Source: Eubacterium sp. CAG:274 | Lineage (GTDB): Bacteria; Bacillota; Clostridia; Lachnospirales; CAG-274 | DNA length: 19,366 bases | NCBI GenBank assembly: GCA_000432155.1 | Contig: FR888497.1 | Span: 1 to 19,366 of the forward strand | Direction: 5' to 3' | Shown: positions 1 through 8,164 of the stretch, in pieces | Layout of the letters: each line of letters starts with the position of its first letter | How positions within the stretch are numbered: the first letter of the stretch is position 1 | Program-made: the position numbers and the translations under genes | The notes under the pieces: generated by a model | Told to the model about the DNA's origin: nothing | What the model saw: only the letters and a program-made list of their open reading frames with translations | Databases searched by the model: none

Positions 1-19
1 GATAAGTCAACGAAAGTTT

Positions 20-47
20 TTGGAACAAAAACTTGAGTTTGTATAAT
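20..47 (+). promoter_or_regulatory. possible sigma-A promoter for gdpP-rplI-dnaB
   Basis: A TTGGAA (20-25) and a perfect TATAAT (42-47) are separated by 16 bases. The -35 matches only four of six consensus bases, and the DNA is so AT-rich that chance matches are likely. If real, the transcript would carry a leader of about 110 bases before gdpP. The operon could equally be read from genes upstream of the window. Confidence 0.3.
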
Positions 48-72
48 TATAATTTCGTTAAATATATATAAT

Positions 73-88
73 TGCCAAAAAATTGGCA
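73..88. other. small hairpin upstream of gdpP
   Basis: A perfect 6-bp inverted repeat (TGCCAA / TTGGCA) closes on a four-A loop and is followed a few bases later by a short T run (93-97). It could be a weak terminator of an upstream gene or a leader structure. The stem is short, so termination is doubtful. Confidence 0.3.
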
Positions 89-114
89 GTACATTTTTCA
101 TTGTGAAGATGGCA

Positions 115-149
115 ATAAACAGAATATAGCTAAAAATTCTGTTGTTTAT
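115..149 (+). other. leader hairpin abutting the gdpP ribosome binding site
   Basis: AACAGAAT (118-125) pairs perfectly with ATTCTGTT (136-143). Allowing a bulge, ATAAAC (115-120) can instead pair with GTTTAT (144-149). The structure ends one base before the GAGGAG ribosome binding site (150-155). A role in translation control is inferred only from position. Confidence 0.3.
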
Positions 150-164
150 GAGGAGTAAACAATT

Positions 165-1874
165 ATGATTGATGGTATGGTTTTATCATTTCCTTGTATA
201 AAAGTTAATAATGATTTGGATATACTGGAGTCTAATCATGCCTTTAAAACATGGGTTGGAGAAGAAAAGGAGATTAAAAATGTCCTTGAATTATCTAACG
301 ATTATGATGTTTTAAAGCATAACCAACGCTTGTTGATTAATGATAAGTTTTACGATGTATATACAAATGCTGTAAATAATTGCTTTTACTTGGAATTTAT
401 AGAAAATCCGTATATTAATGTAAAAGGACAGGTTGACAGTAATATTCTTGTTGGTTTTGTCTTAATAGATAATTATGCTGAAGTTGAGGAAAATGTTGAG
501 GAAACTCGTTTACCTCATCTTATGGCTATTATTGAAAGAAAAATAAATGATTATTTCAATAATATGGGAGGTATAGTACGAAAATTTGAAAAGGATAAGT
601 ATATTTTTGTGCTTAATAAAGACCTTCTTCCAGAATTGAAAGAAACTAAATTCCCTATTGTGGAACAGATTAGTAAAATTGAAATTGGTAATATACCAGT
701 TACATTAAGTATAGGTATAGGTATAAATGGAACATCAATAAATGAAGATATGGAATTTGCCAGAGGTGCTTTGGATTTAGCATTAGGCAGAGGTGGTAAT
801 CAGACTGTTATAAAAGAAGCTGATGATAAATACCAGTATTTTGGTGGCGATGGAAACGAAGTAATTAAAAATTCCAGAGTTAGAGCTAGAGTAAAGGCCT
901 ATGGGCTCATTGAACTTATTTTATCAGCATCTGATGTTATTGTTATGGGTCATAAAAATCCGGATTTGGATTCATTAGGGGCAGCAGCCGGTATTTATTC
1001 AATAGTAAGATTTTATGACAAAAAATGTAATATCGTTCTTCAAAAAGTTACATCAAGTATTAAGGCACTTTACGATAGATTGGTGTCAGATGAAAAGTAT
1101 GATGGTGTATTTATAACACCAGAACAAGCATTAGCTAAAGTAAAAAGAAGAACTTTGGTTATTGTAGTAGATACTCATAGGGTTATGCTTTGTGAATGTC
1201 CTGAATTATTGGATAAAACATCAAGAATAGTTGTGTTTGACCATCATAGAAAAACATCAGGAGCTATTGAAAACTATTCCTTAACATATCACGAGGCATA
1301 TGCGTCATCTACCAGCGAAATGGTAACAGAAATGCTTATGTATATTAAGGGTGTAAGGTTGTCAAGGGCTGAAATAGAGGGACTTCTTGCAGGTATAACT
1401 GTTGATACAAAGAATTTTGCTTTTAAAACAGGTATAAAGACCTTTGAAGCAGCAGCATTTTTGAAGAAAAATGGAGCAGACACTATTTCTGTCAGAAGAT
1501 TGTTCAAGAGTTCTTTTGATGCTTATATGGCAAAAACAGAAATTGTCCGTACGGCAGAAATTATATTTGATAATATGGCTATATCAGAACTTGATAGAGA
1601 AGTTGAAAATCCAAGTGTTCTTATTGCACAGGCAGCAGATGAACTTTTAAGCATTGACGGCATAGAAGTAAGTTATGTGTTGTGCAAAGTCGGAAATAGA
1701 ATATGTATTAGTGCCAGAAGTTTAGGTAAGGTAAATGTACAGAAACTTATGGAAAAGCTGGGTGGTGGAGGACATCAGGCAGGTGCTGCCGCACAGCTTG
1801 AAAATGTATCTATGGAAGATGCAAGAGAATTACTTGAAAATAAAATAGAAGAATATATAGAGGAGACAAATTAA
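165..1874 (+). CDS. gdpP: GdpP/YybT-type c-di-AMP phosphodiesterase lacking the membrane anchor
   Basis: Hydrolyses the second messenger c-di-AMP to pApA, and so affects potassium balance and cell-wall stress. Order of parts in the 569-residue product: a short PAS-like region (about 10-65); a degenerate GGDEF domain (about 90-215), where the signature loop is replaced by a FEKDKYIF stretch; a DHH domain with GHKNPDLDS (262-270), DTHR (336-339) and DHH (359-361); and DHHA1 ending in GGGGHQAG (533-540). All expected metal-binding motifs are present. Family members are usually about 650 residues with two N-terminal transmembrane helices; these are absent. The start is well fixed: GAGGAG at 150-155 and an in-frame TAA at 156-158. 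The stop lies one base before rplI, and the rplI ribosome binding site is inside the end of this gene, suggesting coupled translation. The family call is very secure; the soluble state is inferred. Confidence 0.93.
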   Translation: MIDGMVLSFPCIKVNNDLDILESNHAFKTWVGEEKEIKNVLELSNDYDVLKHNQRLLINDKFYDVYTNAVNNCFYLEFIENPYINVKGQVDSNILVGFVLIDNYAEVEENVEETRLPHLMAIIERKINDYFNNMGGIVRKFEKDKYIFVLNKDLLPELKETKFPIVEQISKIEIGNIPVTLSIGIGINGTSINEDMEFARGALDLALGRGGNQTVIKEADDKYQYFGGDGNEVIKNSRVRARVKAYGLIELILSASDVIVMGHKNPDLDSLGAAAGIYSIVRFYDKKCNIVLQKVTSSIKALYDRLVSDEKYDGVFITPEQALAKVKRRTLVIVVDTHRVMLCECPELLDKTSRIVVFDHHRKTSGAIENYSLTYHEAYASSTSEMVTEMLMYIKGVRLSRAEIEGLLAGITVDTKNFAFKTGIKTFEAAAFLKKNGADTISVRRLFKSSFDAYMAKTEIVRTAEIIFDNMAISELDREVENPSVLIAQAADELLSIDGIEVSYVLCKVGNRICISARSLGKVNVQKLMEKLGGGGHQAGAAAQLENVSMEDARELLENKIEEYIEETN

Positions 1875-1875
1875 T

Positions 1876-2322
1876 ATGAAAGTTATTTTATTAGCAGATG
1901 TAAAAGGCGTAGGTAAAAAAGACCAGACTATAAATGCAAGTGAAGGTTATGTAAAGAATTTCCTTTTCCCAAGAAAGTTAGCTGTTGAGGCTAATTCAGG
2001 AAATTTAAAGAAGCTTGATAACCAGAAAAAAGCTGAAGATTTACAGCGTCAGGAAGAATTAGATGCAGCAAAGGCTTTAGGCGAAAAGATTGCAGAACAG
2101 AAAGTAGTTATCAAAGTAAAGACTGGCGACAATGGTAAGTTATTTGGTGCAGTTACAAACAAGGAAATTGCAGTAGCATTAAAGGAACAGACAGGTCTTG
2201 CTGTAGACAAAAAGAAGATTTCTTTAAATGACCCAATTAAGGCTATTGGCGAGAAAGAAGTAACTGTAAAACTTCATCCAAAGGTAAGTGTAAAGTTAAA
2301 GGTAGAAATAGAACAGCAGTAA
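1876..2322 (+). CDS. rplI: 50S ribosomal protein L9
   Basis: A structural protein of the large ribosomal subunit that binds 23S rRNA and helps keep the reading frame. The 148-residue length is standard for L9. The N-terminal rRNA-binding domain shows the family signature around GYVKNFLFPRKLA (24-36), followed by the long charged connecting helix (about 40-75) and the C-terminal domain. The AGGAG ribosome binding site (1861-1865) lies inside gdpP and the start comes one base after its stop, so the two are probably translationally coupled. Codon use leans toward the set also seen in the PFOR gene, as expected for a ribosomal protein. The order gdpP-rplI-dnaB is conserved in Bacillota. Confidence 0.97.
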   Translation: MKVILLADVKGVGKKDQTINASEGYVKNFLFPRKLAVEANSGNLKKLDNQKKAEDLQRQEELDAAKALGEKIAEQKVVIKVKTGDNGKLFGAVTNKEIAVALKEQTGLAVDKKKISLNDPIKAIGEKEVTVKLHPKVSVKLKVEIEQQ

Positions 2323-2344
2323 TTTAATTTTTAGGTGGTTTAGT

Positions 2345-3748
2345 ATGGCAGAGAATACTGAAAATAAATATCTTAATAAAGTGCCTCCACATGATAATGA
2401 CGCAGAACAGGCTGTACTGGCATGTATGCTTTTCGATAATGAGGGTGCTAGAATTGCTATAGAGGGTTTAGATTCTCAGGATTTTTATAGTCCAGCACAT
2501 CAGCTTATTTTCAGTGCAATTTCTGATTTGTATAATGGGGCAATGCCTGTAGATATAATTACAACCAAAAATAAACTCATAGAAATGGGTGTTTTGGAAA
2601 AGGTTGGTGGACCAGAGTATATTATAAAATTGGCGACTCTTGCCTCAACAAGTGCAAATACCAAAGAATATGCTAATATCGTAAAAGAAAAAAGTGGCTA
2701 CCGAGCTATAATAAATATTGCAAATAAGATTTCTGATGATAGTTTTAGATCTACTGAGGGCGTTGATTCTATTTTAGCTGAAGCCGAAAATAGCATTATG
2801 AATGTTGCTCAAAATAGGCGTTCAGAAAACTTTAGACCTATTGAGGAGATTGTCGCTGAGGCTATTGATAAAATAGAAAAAGTAAATCAAGCCGATAATC
2901 CTATTACAGGTATTGAAACTGGTTTTACTGATTTTGATAGAAAGACAGCAGGCTTACAGCCATCAGATTTAATTCTGATTGCAGCCAGACCTTCAATGGG
3001 TAAAACTGCTTTTGCTTTAAATATTGCTCAGTATGCAGCAGTAGAAAAGGGTGTGCCAACAGCTATATTTAGTTTGGAAATGTCGGCTGGTCAGCTTATG
3101 AACCGTTTGCTTTCTGTTCAAAGTAGAATTGAGGCGGGTAAGTTTAGAAGTGCCGGTCTTACATCAGATGAATATGAAAGACTTGCCTATGCAGCTGGTA
3201 AAATAGCGGATTCTCCACTTTTTATTGATGATACTTCAGGTATTACGCCTACAGAATTAAAAGCTAGATGTGAAAAATTGAAGAATGATAAAACAAAGGG
3301 CTTGGGTCTTATTGTTATTGATTATCTTCAGTTAATGAACGGCGGCACAGGTAGAAAAACTGATTCTGTACAGCAAGAAGTTGCTTATATTTCAAAAAGT
3401 TTGAAGGGTATTGCAAGAGATTTGAATGTGCCAGTTATAGCACTTTCACAGTTAAGTAGAGCTGTAGAATCCCGTTCAGATAAAAGACCTATGCTTTCAG
3501 ACTTGAGAGAATCTGGTGCAATAGAACAGGATGCCGATGTAGTATGTTTCTTGTATAGAGAACAATACTATAAGCCTGATACTATTGATAAGAAAAATCA
3601 AGCAGAAGTAATTATTGCTAAACAGAGAAACGGCCCTTTGGGAACAGTTAATTTGGCTTGGCTTGGACAATATACTAAGTTTGAAAATCTGGAAATAAAT
3701 GAATATGATATAGATGTATCAGATTTAGATGATATTGAAAATCAGTAA
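2345..3748 (+). CDS. dnaB: replicative DNA helicase DnaB
   Basis: Hexameric ATP-driven helicase that unwinds DNA at the replication fork (called DnaC in Bacillus subtilis). The 467-residue product has the N-terminal DnaB domain (about 10-115, beginning with the typical PPHDNDAEQAVL), a linker, and a RecA-like ATPase domain. Walker A is ARPSMGKT (214-221); Walker B is the IDYLQLM segment with its acidic residue at D326; SQLSRAVE and the DLRESGAIEQDAD motif follow. I see no intein or insertion. The ribosome binding site is AGGTGG (2333-2338). It is the last gene of the operon and is followed at once by a strong terminator. Confidence 0.97.
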   Translation: MAENTENKYLNKVPPHDNDAEQAVLACMLFDNEGARIAIEGLDSQDFYSPAHQLIFSAISDLYNGAMPVDIITTKNKLIEMGVLEKVGGPEYIIKLATLASTSANTKEYANIVKEKSGYRAIINIANKISDDSFRSTEGVDSILAEAENSIMNVAQNRRSENFRPIEEIVAEAIDKIEKVNQADNPITGIETGFTDFDRKTAGLQPSDLILIAARPSMGKTAFALNIAQYAAVEKGVPTAIFSLEMSAGQLMNRLLSVQSRIEAGKFRSAGLTSDEYERLAYAAGKIADSPLFIDDTSGITPTELKARCEKLKNDKTKGLGLIVIDYLQLMNGGTGRKTDSVQQEVAYISKSLKGIARDLNVPVIALSQLSRAVESRSDKRPMLSDLRESGAIEQDADVVCFLYREQYYKPDTIDKKNQAEVIIAKQRNGPLGTVNLAWLGQYTKFENLEINEYDIDVSDLDDIENQ

Positions 3749-3765
3749 TAAAAGAATTTAAAAAT

Positions 3766-3798
3766 GGTGTGGTCAAAATAAATGACTACACCTTTTTT
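3766..3798 (+). terminator. intrinsic terminator after dnaB
   Basis: A 10-bp stem (GGTGTGGTCA 3766-3775 with TGACTACACC 3783-3792, one G-U pair) encloses a 7-base loop and is followed by six T residues (3793-3798). It lies 17 bases after the dnaB stop, so it ends the gdpP-rplI-dnaB transcript. Confidence 0.88.
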
Positions 3799-3803
3799 AG
3801 TGA

Positions 3804-3860
3804 ATCGGAAAGATAAATCCGATAGCTTGTTTACAAGCTACATTTTGCAAAGCAAAATGT
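3804..3860. repeat. three abutting short inverted repeats (tandem hairpin cluster)
   Basis: Fifty-seven bases are made entirely of three back-to-back hairpins with no spacer: ATCGGA/TCCGAT (3804-3809/3818-3823), TAGCTTG/CAAGCTA (3823-3829/3834-3840) and ACATTTTGC/GCAAAATGT (3840-3848/3852-3860). Neighbouring stems share their boundary base. All arms are perfect. No T run follows the last stem, so this is not a simple terminator, and it lies after the dnaB terminator. It may be a small dispersed repeat element or a structured RNA; its function is unknown. Confidence 0.6.
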
Positions 3861-3878
3861 TCTGACTATAATAAACAA

Positions 3879-3918
3879 AAAAGCAACCAGAAACTTAATA
3901 AGGCTTCTGGTTGCTTTT
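3879..3918. terminator. strong bidirectional intrinsic terminator
   Basis: A perfect 14-bp stem (AAAAGCAACCAGAA 3879-3892 with TTCTGGTTGCTTTT 3905-3918) has a 12-base loop that can zip further through CTT/AAG. A T run ends the right arm, and an A run (3877-3882) at the left supplies T residues on the other strand. It can back up the dnaB terminator and also stop - strand transcripts running on from the PFOR gene. Confidence 0.82.
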
Positions 3919-4158
3919 GTTATTCATAATACATTAAATTAAGTATTTATACTATAAATTCTAAAAATAAGATAATTATAAATAAAGACAAAATTGTAAA
4001 ATAGATAATTAGGTAGTTGATTTTTTAAAACACGAATTTTTATTTACACGATTAAAAATTCTTAAAGTATAAAATCATTATCTTAGTAATATGAAATATA
4101 TATTATAAAATCGATAAAGTATATAAACGACCATACTTTATATTAATTCTATATTTTT
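3919..4158. other. AT-rich intergenic stretch with two 9-bp inverted repeats
   Basis: No convincing gene is seen here. Two perfect 9-bp inverted repeats, each with a 10-base loop, stand out: GAATTTTTA/TAAAAATTC (4034-4042/4053-4061) and ATAAAGTAT/ATACTTTAT (4114-4122/4133-4141). Both arms are very AT-rich, so stable folding is uncertain. They lie beyond the PFOR terminator on that strand and could be trailer structures. Confidence 0.35.
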
Positions 4159-4189
4159 AAAGAGAAGAGGGCAAGAGAACTTGTCCTCT
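4159..4189 (-). terminator. probable terminator of the PFOR gene
   Basis: On the - strand, AGAGGACAAG (4189-4180) pairs with CTTGCCCTCT (4175-4166), one G-U pair, with a four-base loop. It is followed by a T-rich TCTCTTT (4165-4159). It begins 35 bases beyond the PFOR stop codon. The U tract is interrupted, so efficiency may be moderate. Confidence 0.7.
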
Positions 4190-4224
4190 CTCATTTCACA
4201 ATCAAACTAAAATCTAATCAAAGA

Positions 4225-7200
4225 TTACTTGCATTCTTCAGCGAGTTTCTTGTAACCTTCGTATCTTCTCTTAGCATCAGCAGCACACTTGTCGAATAAC
4301 TCTTCAGCGATGTCTGGGAATGCTCTCTTTAATGAAGAGTAACGAACTTCAGCAGAGATGAATTCCTTGAAGTCTGTCTTAGCTTCCTTAGAATCTAATG
4401 TGAACTTCTCGTCTGTTGGGTTATATCTGTATAACTGCCAGTAACCACAATCTACAGCCTTCTGAGCTTCAGTATGGAAGTTACCTCTGAAACCATGGTT
4501 GATACATGGAGAGTAAGCCATAATTAATGAAGGACCATTGTAAGCTTCAGCTTCCTTAAGAGCCTTAATTAACTGTGCCTTATCAGCACCCATACAAACC
4601 TGAGCAACGTATACATAACCGTAGCTCTTAGCAATCATACCGAGGTCCTTCTTACGAACTCTCTTACCTGCAGCAGCGAACTTAGCGATTGCAGCAGCTG
4701 GAGTAGCCTTAGAAGCCTGACCACCAGTGTTAGAGTAAACTTCTGTATCGAATACGAAAACGTTTACATCGTTGTCAGATGCTAATACGTGGTCAACACC
4801 ACCGAAACCGATATCGTAAGACCAACCGTCACCACCGAAGATCCACTGGCTCTTCTTAACTAACATATCCTTGTGGTCTACAACATACTGACAATGTTCG
4901 CAACCAGCACCCTGAACAGCAGCTAATAATGCAGCAGAAGTTGCCTTAGAAGCTTCACCGTCGTTGTAAGTATCTAACCAAGCCTTTGCAGCTGCAGCAG
5001 CTTCAGCGTGGTCTGATTCAGCGATTGCTTCAACATGACCCTTTAAGATTTCTCTCTGGTGCTGAACACCCTTGAACATACCTAAACCAAATTCAGCGTT
5101 ATCTTCGAAGAGTGAGTTACACCAAGCTGGACCATGACCTTCAGAGTTAGTAGTGTAAGGAGTTGTAGGAGCAGAACCACCCCAGATTGAAGAACAACCT
5201 GTTGCGTTTGCAATGTACATTCTATCACCGAATAACTGAGTAATAAGTCTAGCGTAAGCAGTTTCAGCACAACCACCACAAGAACCTGAGAATTCAAGTA
5301 AAGGCTGTTCGAACTGAGAACCCTTAACTGTGAACTTATCTTCTGGGTTAGTCTTAGCTGGAAGAGCAATAGTGTAATCCCAAGCTTCAGCCTGCTTAGC
5401 AGCTTCATCATCGAATGCAATCATCTTGATTGGTGCATTTTCCTTAGCAGCCATTGGACAAGATGCTACACAGTTACCACAACCAGTACAGTCCATAACA
5501 GAAACCTGCATTACATACTTGTAACCAGCTTCCTTACCCTTACCGTTAGCCATCTTAACTGTTGCAGGAGCGTTGTTAGCTTCTTCTTCAGTTAATAAGA
5601 ATGGTCTAATACAAGCGTGTGGACATACAAATGCACACTGGTTACACTGAAGACAAGTTGTAGGTTCCCAAGTAGGAACGTTAATAGCAATACCACGCTT
5701 TTCGTAAGCAGCAGTACCGTTTTCGAAAGTACCATCTTCGATGTTCTTGAATGCAGAAACAGGAAGAGTATCACCCTTCTGAGCGTTCATAACGTCAACG
5801 ATGTTCTTAACGAATTCTGGTCTGTTAGAATCTACAACAGCAGCTTCGTCCTGAGCATCCTTCCAAGATGCAGGGATTTCAACCTTGTGGAAGCCAGTAG
5901 AACCAGCATCAACAGCGTTGTAGTTCATGTTTACAATCTTTTCACCCTTCTTGCCATAAGACTTAACGATGAATTCCTTCATGTACTTAATAGCATCATC
6001 CTTAGGAATGATTTCTGTAATCATGAAGAATGCTGACTGAAGAACCATGTTGAACTTGCTACCTAAACCAAGCTCCTTACCAATCTTAACAGCGTTGATT
6101 GTGTAGAAGTTAATGTTCTTGTTAGCTAAATCTCTCTTAACATTAGCTGGAAGATGCTTATCTAATTCTTCATCAGACCAAACTGTGTTAAGTAAGAAGC
6201 TACCGCCATCCTTTAAGTTAGATGTCATATCATACTTTTTAAGGTATGCCTGCTGATGACAAGCAACGAAGTCAGCTGTGTTAATAAGATATGGTGAACG
6301 GATAGGGCTCTTACCAAATCTTAAATGAGAATTTGTGATACCACCAGACTTCTTAGAGTCATAAGCGAAGTAAGCCTGAGCGTACATATCTGTATGGTCA
6401 CCGATAATCTTGATAGAGTTCTTGTTAGCACCAACAGTACCATCAGAACCAAGACCCCAGAATAAGCAGCTTGTTGTGCCTTCAGGAGTAACGTCGATTG
6501 TAGGACCCTTTTCAAGAGAAAGACCAGTAACATCATCATTAATAGCAATTGTGAAGTGGTCCTTAGGAGTATCCTTTTCAAGGTTAGCATATACACCTAA
6601 GATATCAGCTGGAGTAGTATCCTTTGAACCAAGACCAAATCTACCACCAACGATAACAGGCTTTCTGTCTGAACCGTAGAATGCAGAACATACATCAAGG
6701 TATAAAGGTTCACCAAGAGAACCAGGTTCCTTAGTTCTATCAAGAACAGCAATCTTCTTTACAGAAGTTGGGATTGCTTCTAAGAACTTTTCAGTTGCGA
6801 ATGGTCTGTAAAGGTGAACATTTAATAAACCAACCTTCTTGCCCTGAGCAACAAGATAGTCAATAGTTTCAGCGATACATTCGCAAATAGAACCCATAGC
6901 TACGATGATTTCTTCAGCATCTGGAGCACCGTAGTAGTTGAACAACTTATAATCTCTGCCAGTAAGCTTGCTGATTTCGCCCATGTATTCTTCAACGATA
7001 CCAGGAACAGCATTGTAATATGGGTTACAAGCTTCACGAGCCTGGAAGAAGATATCTGGGTTCTGAGCAGTACCTCTAGTTACAGGATGTTCTGGATTAA
7101 GAGCGTGAGCCTTAAATTCCTTAACTGCATCCATATCAACGAGCTTAGCTAAATCTGCATAGTCAAGAACTTCGATTTTCTGAATTTCGTGAGAAGTACG

Positions 7201-7722
7201 GAAACCATCGAAGAAGTGAAGGAAAGGAACCTTACCTTTGATAGTTGAAAGGTGTGCAACAGCACCTAAGTCCATAACTTCCTGTACAGAAGATGATGCT
7301 AACATAGCGAAACCTGTCTGACGACATGCCATAACATCGGAATGGTCACCGAAGATGTTAAGAGCGTGGCTAGCTACACAACGAGCACTAACATGCATAA
7401 CGCATGGAAGAAGCTCACCAGCAATCTTGTACATATTAGGAATCATAAGAAGTAAACCCTGTGATGCAGTATATGTAGTTGTTAATGCACCAGTAGCTAA
7501 AGAACCGTGAACAGTACCAGCTGCACCGGCTTCAGACTGCATTTCTACAACATCAACTGTCTGACCAAAGATGTTCTTCTTACCTCTAGCTGCCCATTCA
7601 TCTACATGTTCAGCCATTGGAGAGGATGGAGTAATAGGGTAAATACCTGCAACTTCAGTAAAGGCATAAGATACTTCAGCAGCAGCCTGATTACCATCCA
7701 TAGTTTTCATAACTTTTGACAT
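4225..7722 (-). CDS. nifJ: pyruvate:ferredoxin (flavodoxin) oxidoreductase, single chain
   Basis: Converts pyruvate plus CoA to acetyl-CoA and CO2, passing two electrons to ferredoxin; the central step of anaerobic fermentation. The 1165-residue chain (homologues are about 1170-1230) has all parts: the N-terminal domain with YPITPSSPMAEH near residue 28; the transketolase-C-like and gamma regions; a two-[4Fe-4S] ferredoxin domain with Cys 690, 693, 696, 700 and Cys 745, 748, 751, 755; and the C-terminal thiamine diphosphate domain with GSCGGC (Cys 815, 818), a third Cys at 843, and the GDGWSYDIG cofactor motif. The proximal cluster ligands match the Desulfovibrio africanus enzyme pattern. The ribosome binding site AAGGAGG (7737-7731) sits 8 bases before ATG. 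Codon use is strongly biased (AAC, TTC, AAG favoured), unlike many neighbours, implying high expression. It is monocistronic. The symbol follows common usage (also por or pfo). Confidence 0.96.
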   Translation of the reverse strand: MSKVMKTMDGNQAAAEVSYAFTEVAGIYPITPSSPMAEHVDEWAARGKKNIFGQTVDVVEMQSEAGAAGTVHGSLATGALTTTYTASQGLLLMIPNMYKIAGELLPCVMHVSARCVASHALNIFGDHSDVMACRQTGFAMLASSSVQEVMDLGAVAHLSTIKGKVPFLHFFDGFRTSHEIQKIEVLDYADLAKLVDMDAVKEFKAHALNPEHPVTRGTAQNPDIFFQAREACNPYYNAVPGIVEEYMGEISKLTGRDYKLFNYYGAPDAEEIIVAMGSICECIAETIDYLVAQGKKVGLLNVHLYRPFATEKFLEAIPTSVKKIAVLDRTKEPGSLGEPLYLDVCSAFYGSDRKPVIVGGRFGLGSKDTTPADILGVYANLEKDTPKDHFTIAINDDVTGLSLEKGPTIDVTPEGTTSCLFWGLGSDGTVGANKNSIKIIGDHTDMYAQAYFAYDSKKSGGITNSHLRFGKSPIRSPYLINTADFVACHQQAYLKKYDMTSNLKDGGSFLLNTVWSDEELDKHLPANVKRDLANKNINFYTINAVKIGKELGLGSKFNMVLQSAFFMITEIIPKDDAIKYMKEFIVKSYGKKGEKIVNMNYNAVDAGSTGFHKVEIPASWKDAQDEAAVVDSNRPEFVKNIVDVMNAQKGDTLPVSAFKNIEDGTFENGTAAYEKRGIAINVPTWEPTTCLQCNQCAFVCPHACIRPFLLTEEEANNAPATVKMANGKGKEAGYKYVMQVSVMDCTGCGNCVASCPMAAKENAPIKMIAFDDEAAKQAEAWDYTIALPAKTNPEDKFTVKGSQFEQPLLEFSGSCGGCAETAYARLITQLFGDRMYIANATGCSSIWGGSAPTTPYTTNSEGHGPAWCNSLFEDNAEFGLGMFKGVQHQREILKGHVEAIAESDHAEAAAAAKAWLDTYNDGEASKATSAALLAAVQGAGCEHCQYVVDHKDMLVKKSQWIFGGDGWSYDIGFGGVDHVLASDNDVNVFVFDTEVYSNTGGQASKATPAAAIAKFAAAGKRVRKKDLGMIAKSYGYVYVAQVCMGADKAQLIKALKEAEAYNGPSLIMAYSPCINHGFRGNFHTEAQKAVDCGYWQLYRYNPTDEKFTLDSKEAKTDFKEFISAEVRYSSLKRAFPDIAEELFDKCAADAKRRYEGYKKLAEECK

Positions 7723-7755
7723 TTCATAATCCTCCTTGTCAAATGCATTAGAGTC

Positions 7756-7773
7756 AGAGGGTGTTGCCCCTCT
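7756..7773 (-). other. hairpin in the PFOR 5' leader
   Basis: AGAGGG (7756-7761) and CCCTCT (7768-7773) form a perfect 6-bp GC-rich stem with a 6-base loop. It lies in the leader between the promoter and the ribosome binding site, on the transcribed strand of the PFOR gene. There is no U tract, so an mRNA-stabilising role is more likely than attenuation; that is inferred. Confidence 0.4.
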
Positions 7774-7811
7774 ACAGATAAATTGCTATAAGCAAAATAT
7801 TCTATGGTTAT

Positions 7812-7840
7812 ATTATAACAACATTTCTCTCATTAGTAAA
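7812..7840 (-). promoter_or_regulatory. sigma-A promoter of the PFOR gene (extended -10)
   Basis: Read on the - strand: TTTACT (7840-7835), 17 bases, then TATAAT (7817-7812), with TG one base before it (extended -10). The predicted transcript start is near 7805, giving a leader of about 80 bases. An imperfect palindrome (7805-7821) overlaps the -10. Confidence 0.75.
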
Positions 7841-8164
7841 CATAAATTTTTCTTTTTTTTAAATTTTTTAAAAAATTAATCAAAAAGGTGCAATTTTTCG
7901 GTATAAAGAATAAAATATATGATTTTTTGTAGGTTTTATTGGAAAAAATAAATCATAGTAACCACTTAGGAAATATAGTGATTATAGACTTTTTATAAAT
8001 AATGGTTGAAAAATGATGGTATTTAATAATGCTTTAAGTATTTTTATGAAATACATAGTTACCATAAAAATAAATCAGTAATTTTATGATATTAAAAATT
8101 AAAAATTAGGTAAACATATAATTGTTAAACTATAAAATGTTATAAAAATATATAAAATACTTCT
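7841..8164. other. AT-rich intergenic region between divergent genes
   Basis: This stretch of over 300 bases separates the PFOR promoter from the promoter of the gene starting at 8229. It is very AT-rich, with T and A runs. I find no open frame with a ribosome binding site, no GC-rich hairpin and no clear operator. Short imperfect inverted repeats occur, such as GTATTT/AAATAC near 8038-8054, but are expected by chance in such DNA. Confidence 0.5.

Noticed and set aside
1..46. A short open frame ending with TAA at 44-46 as the tail of an upstream gene.
   Set aside because: Only 14 codons are visible, two other frames also have stops here, and the residues match no C-terminus I recognise.
3844..3872. 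A promoter-like TTTGCA-N17-TATAAT just before the terminator at 3879.
   Set aside because: It would start transcription at the terminator itself and give only a 40-base hairpin; the -35 lies inside a palindrome and is probably chance.
5082..6679. Several open frames of 60-140 codons on both strands inside the PFOR gene.
   Set aside because: They lack ribosome binding sites and protein-like composition, and arise from the biased codons of the real gene.
7805..7821. A true Rex operator at the PFOR promoter.
   Set aside because: Half-site spacing is one base short and the second half-site is poor, so it is listed only as a palindrome.
7841..8164. A small RNA or tiny gene in the PFOR upstream gap.
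   Set aside because: No GC-containing hairpin, terminator, or start codon with a ribosome binding site could be found.
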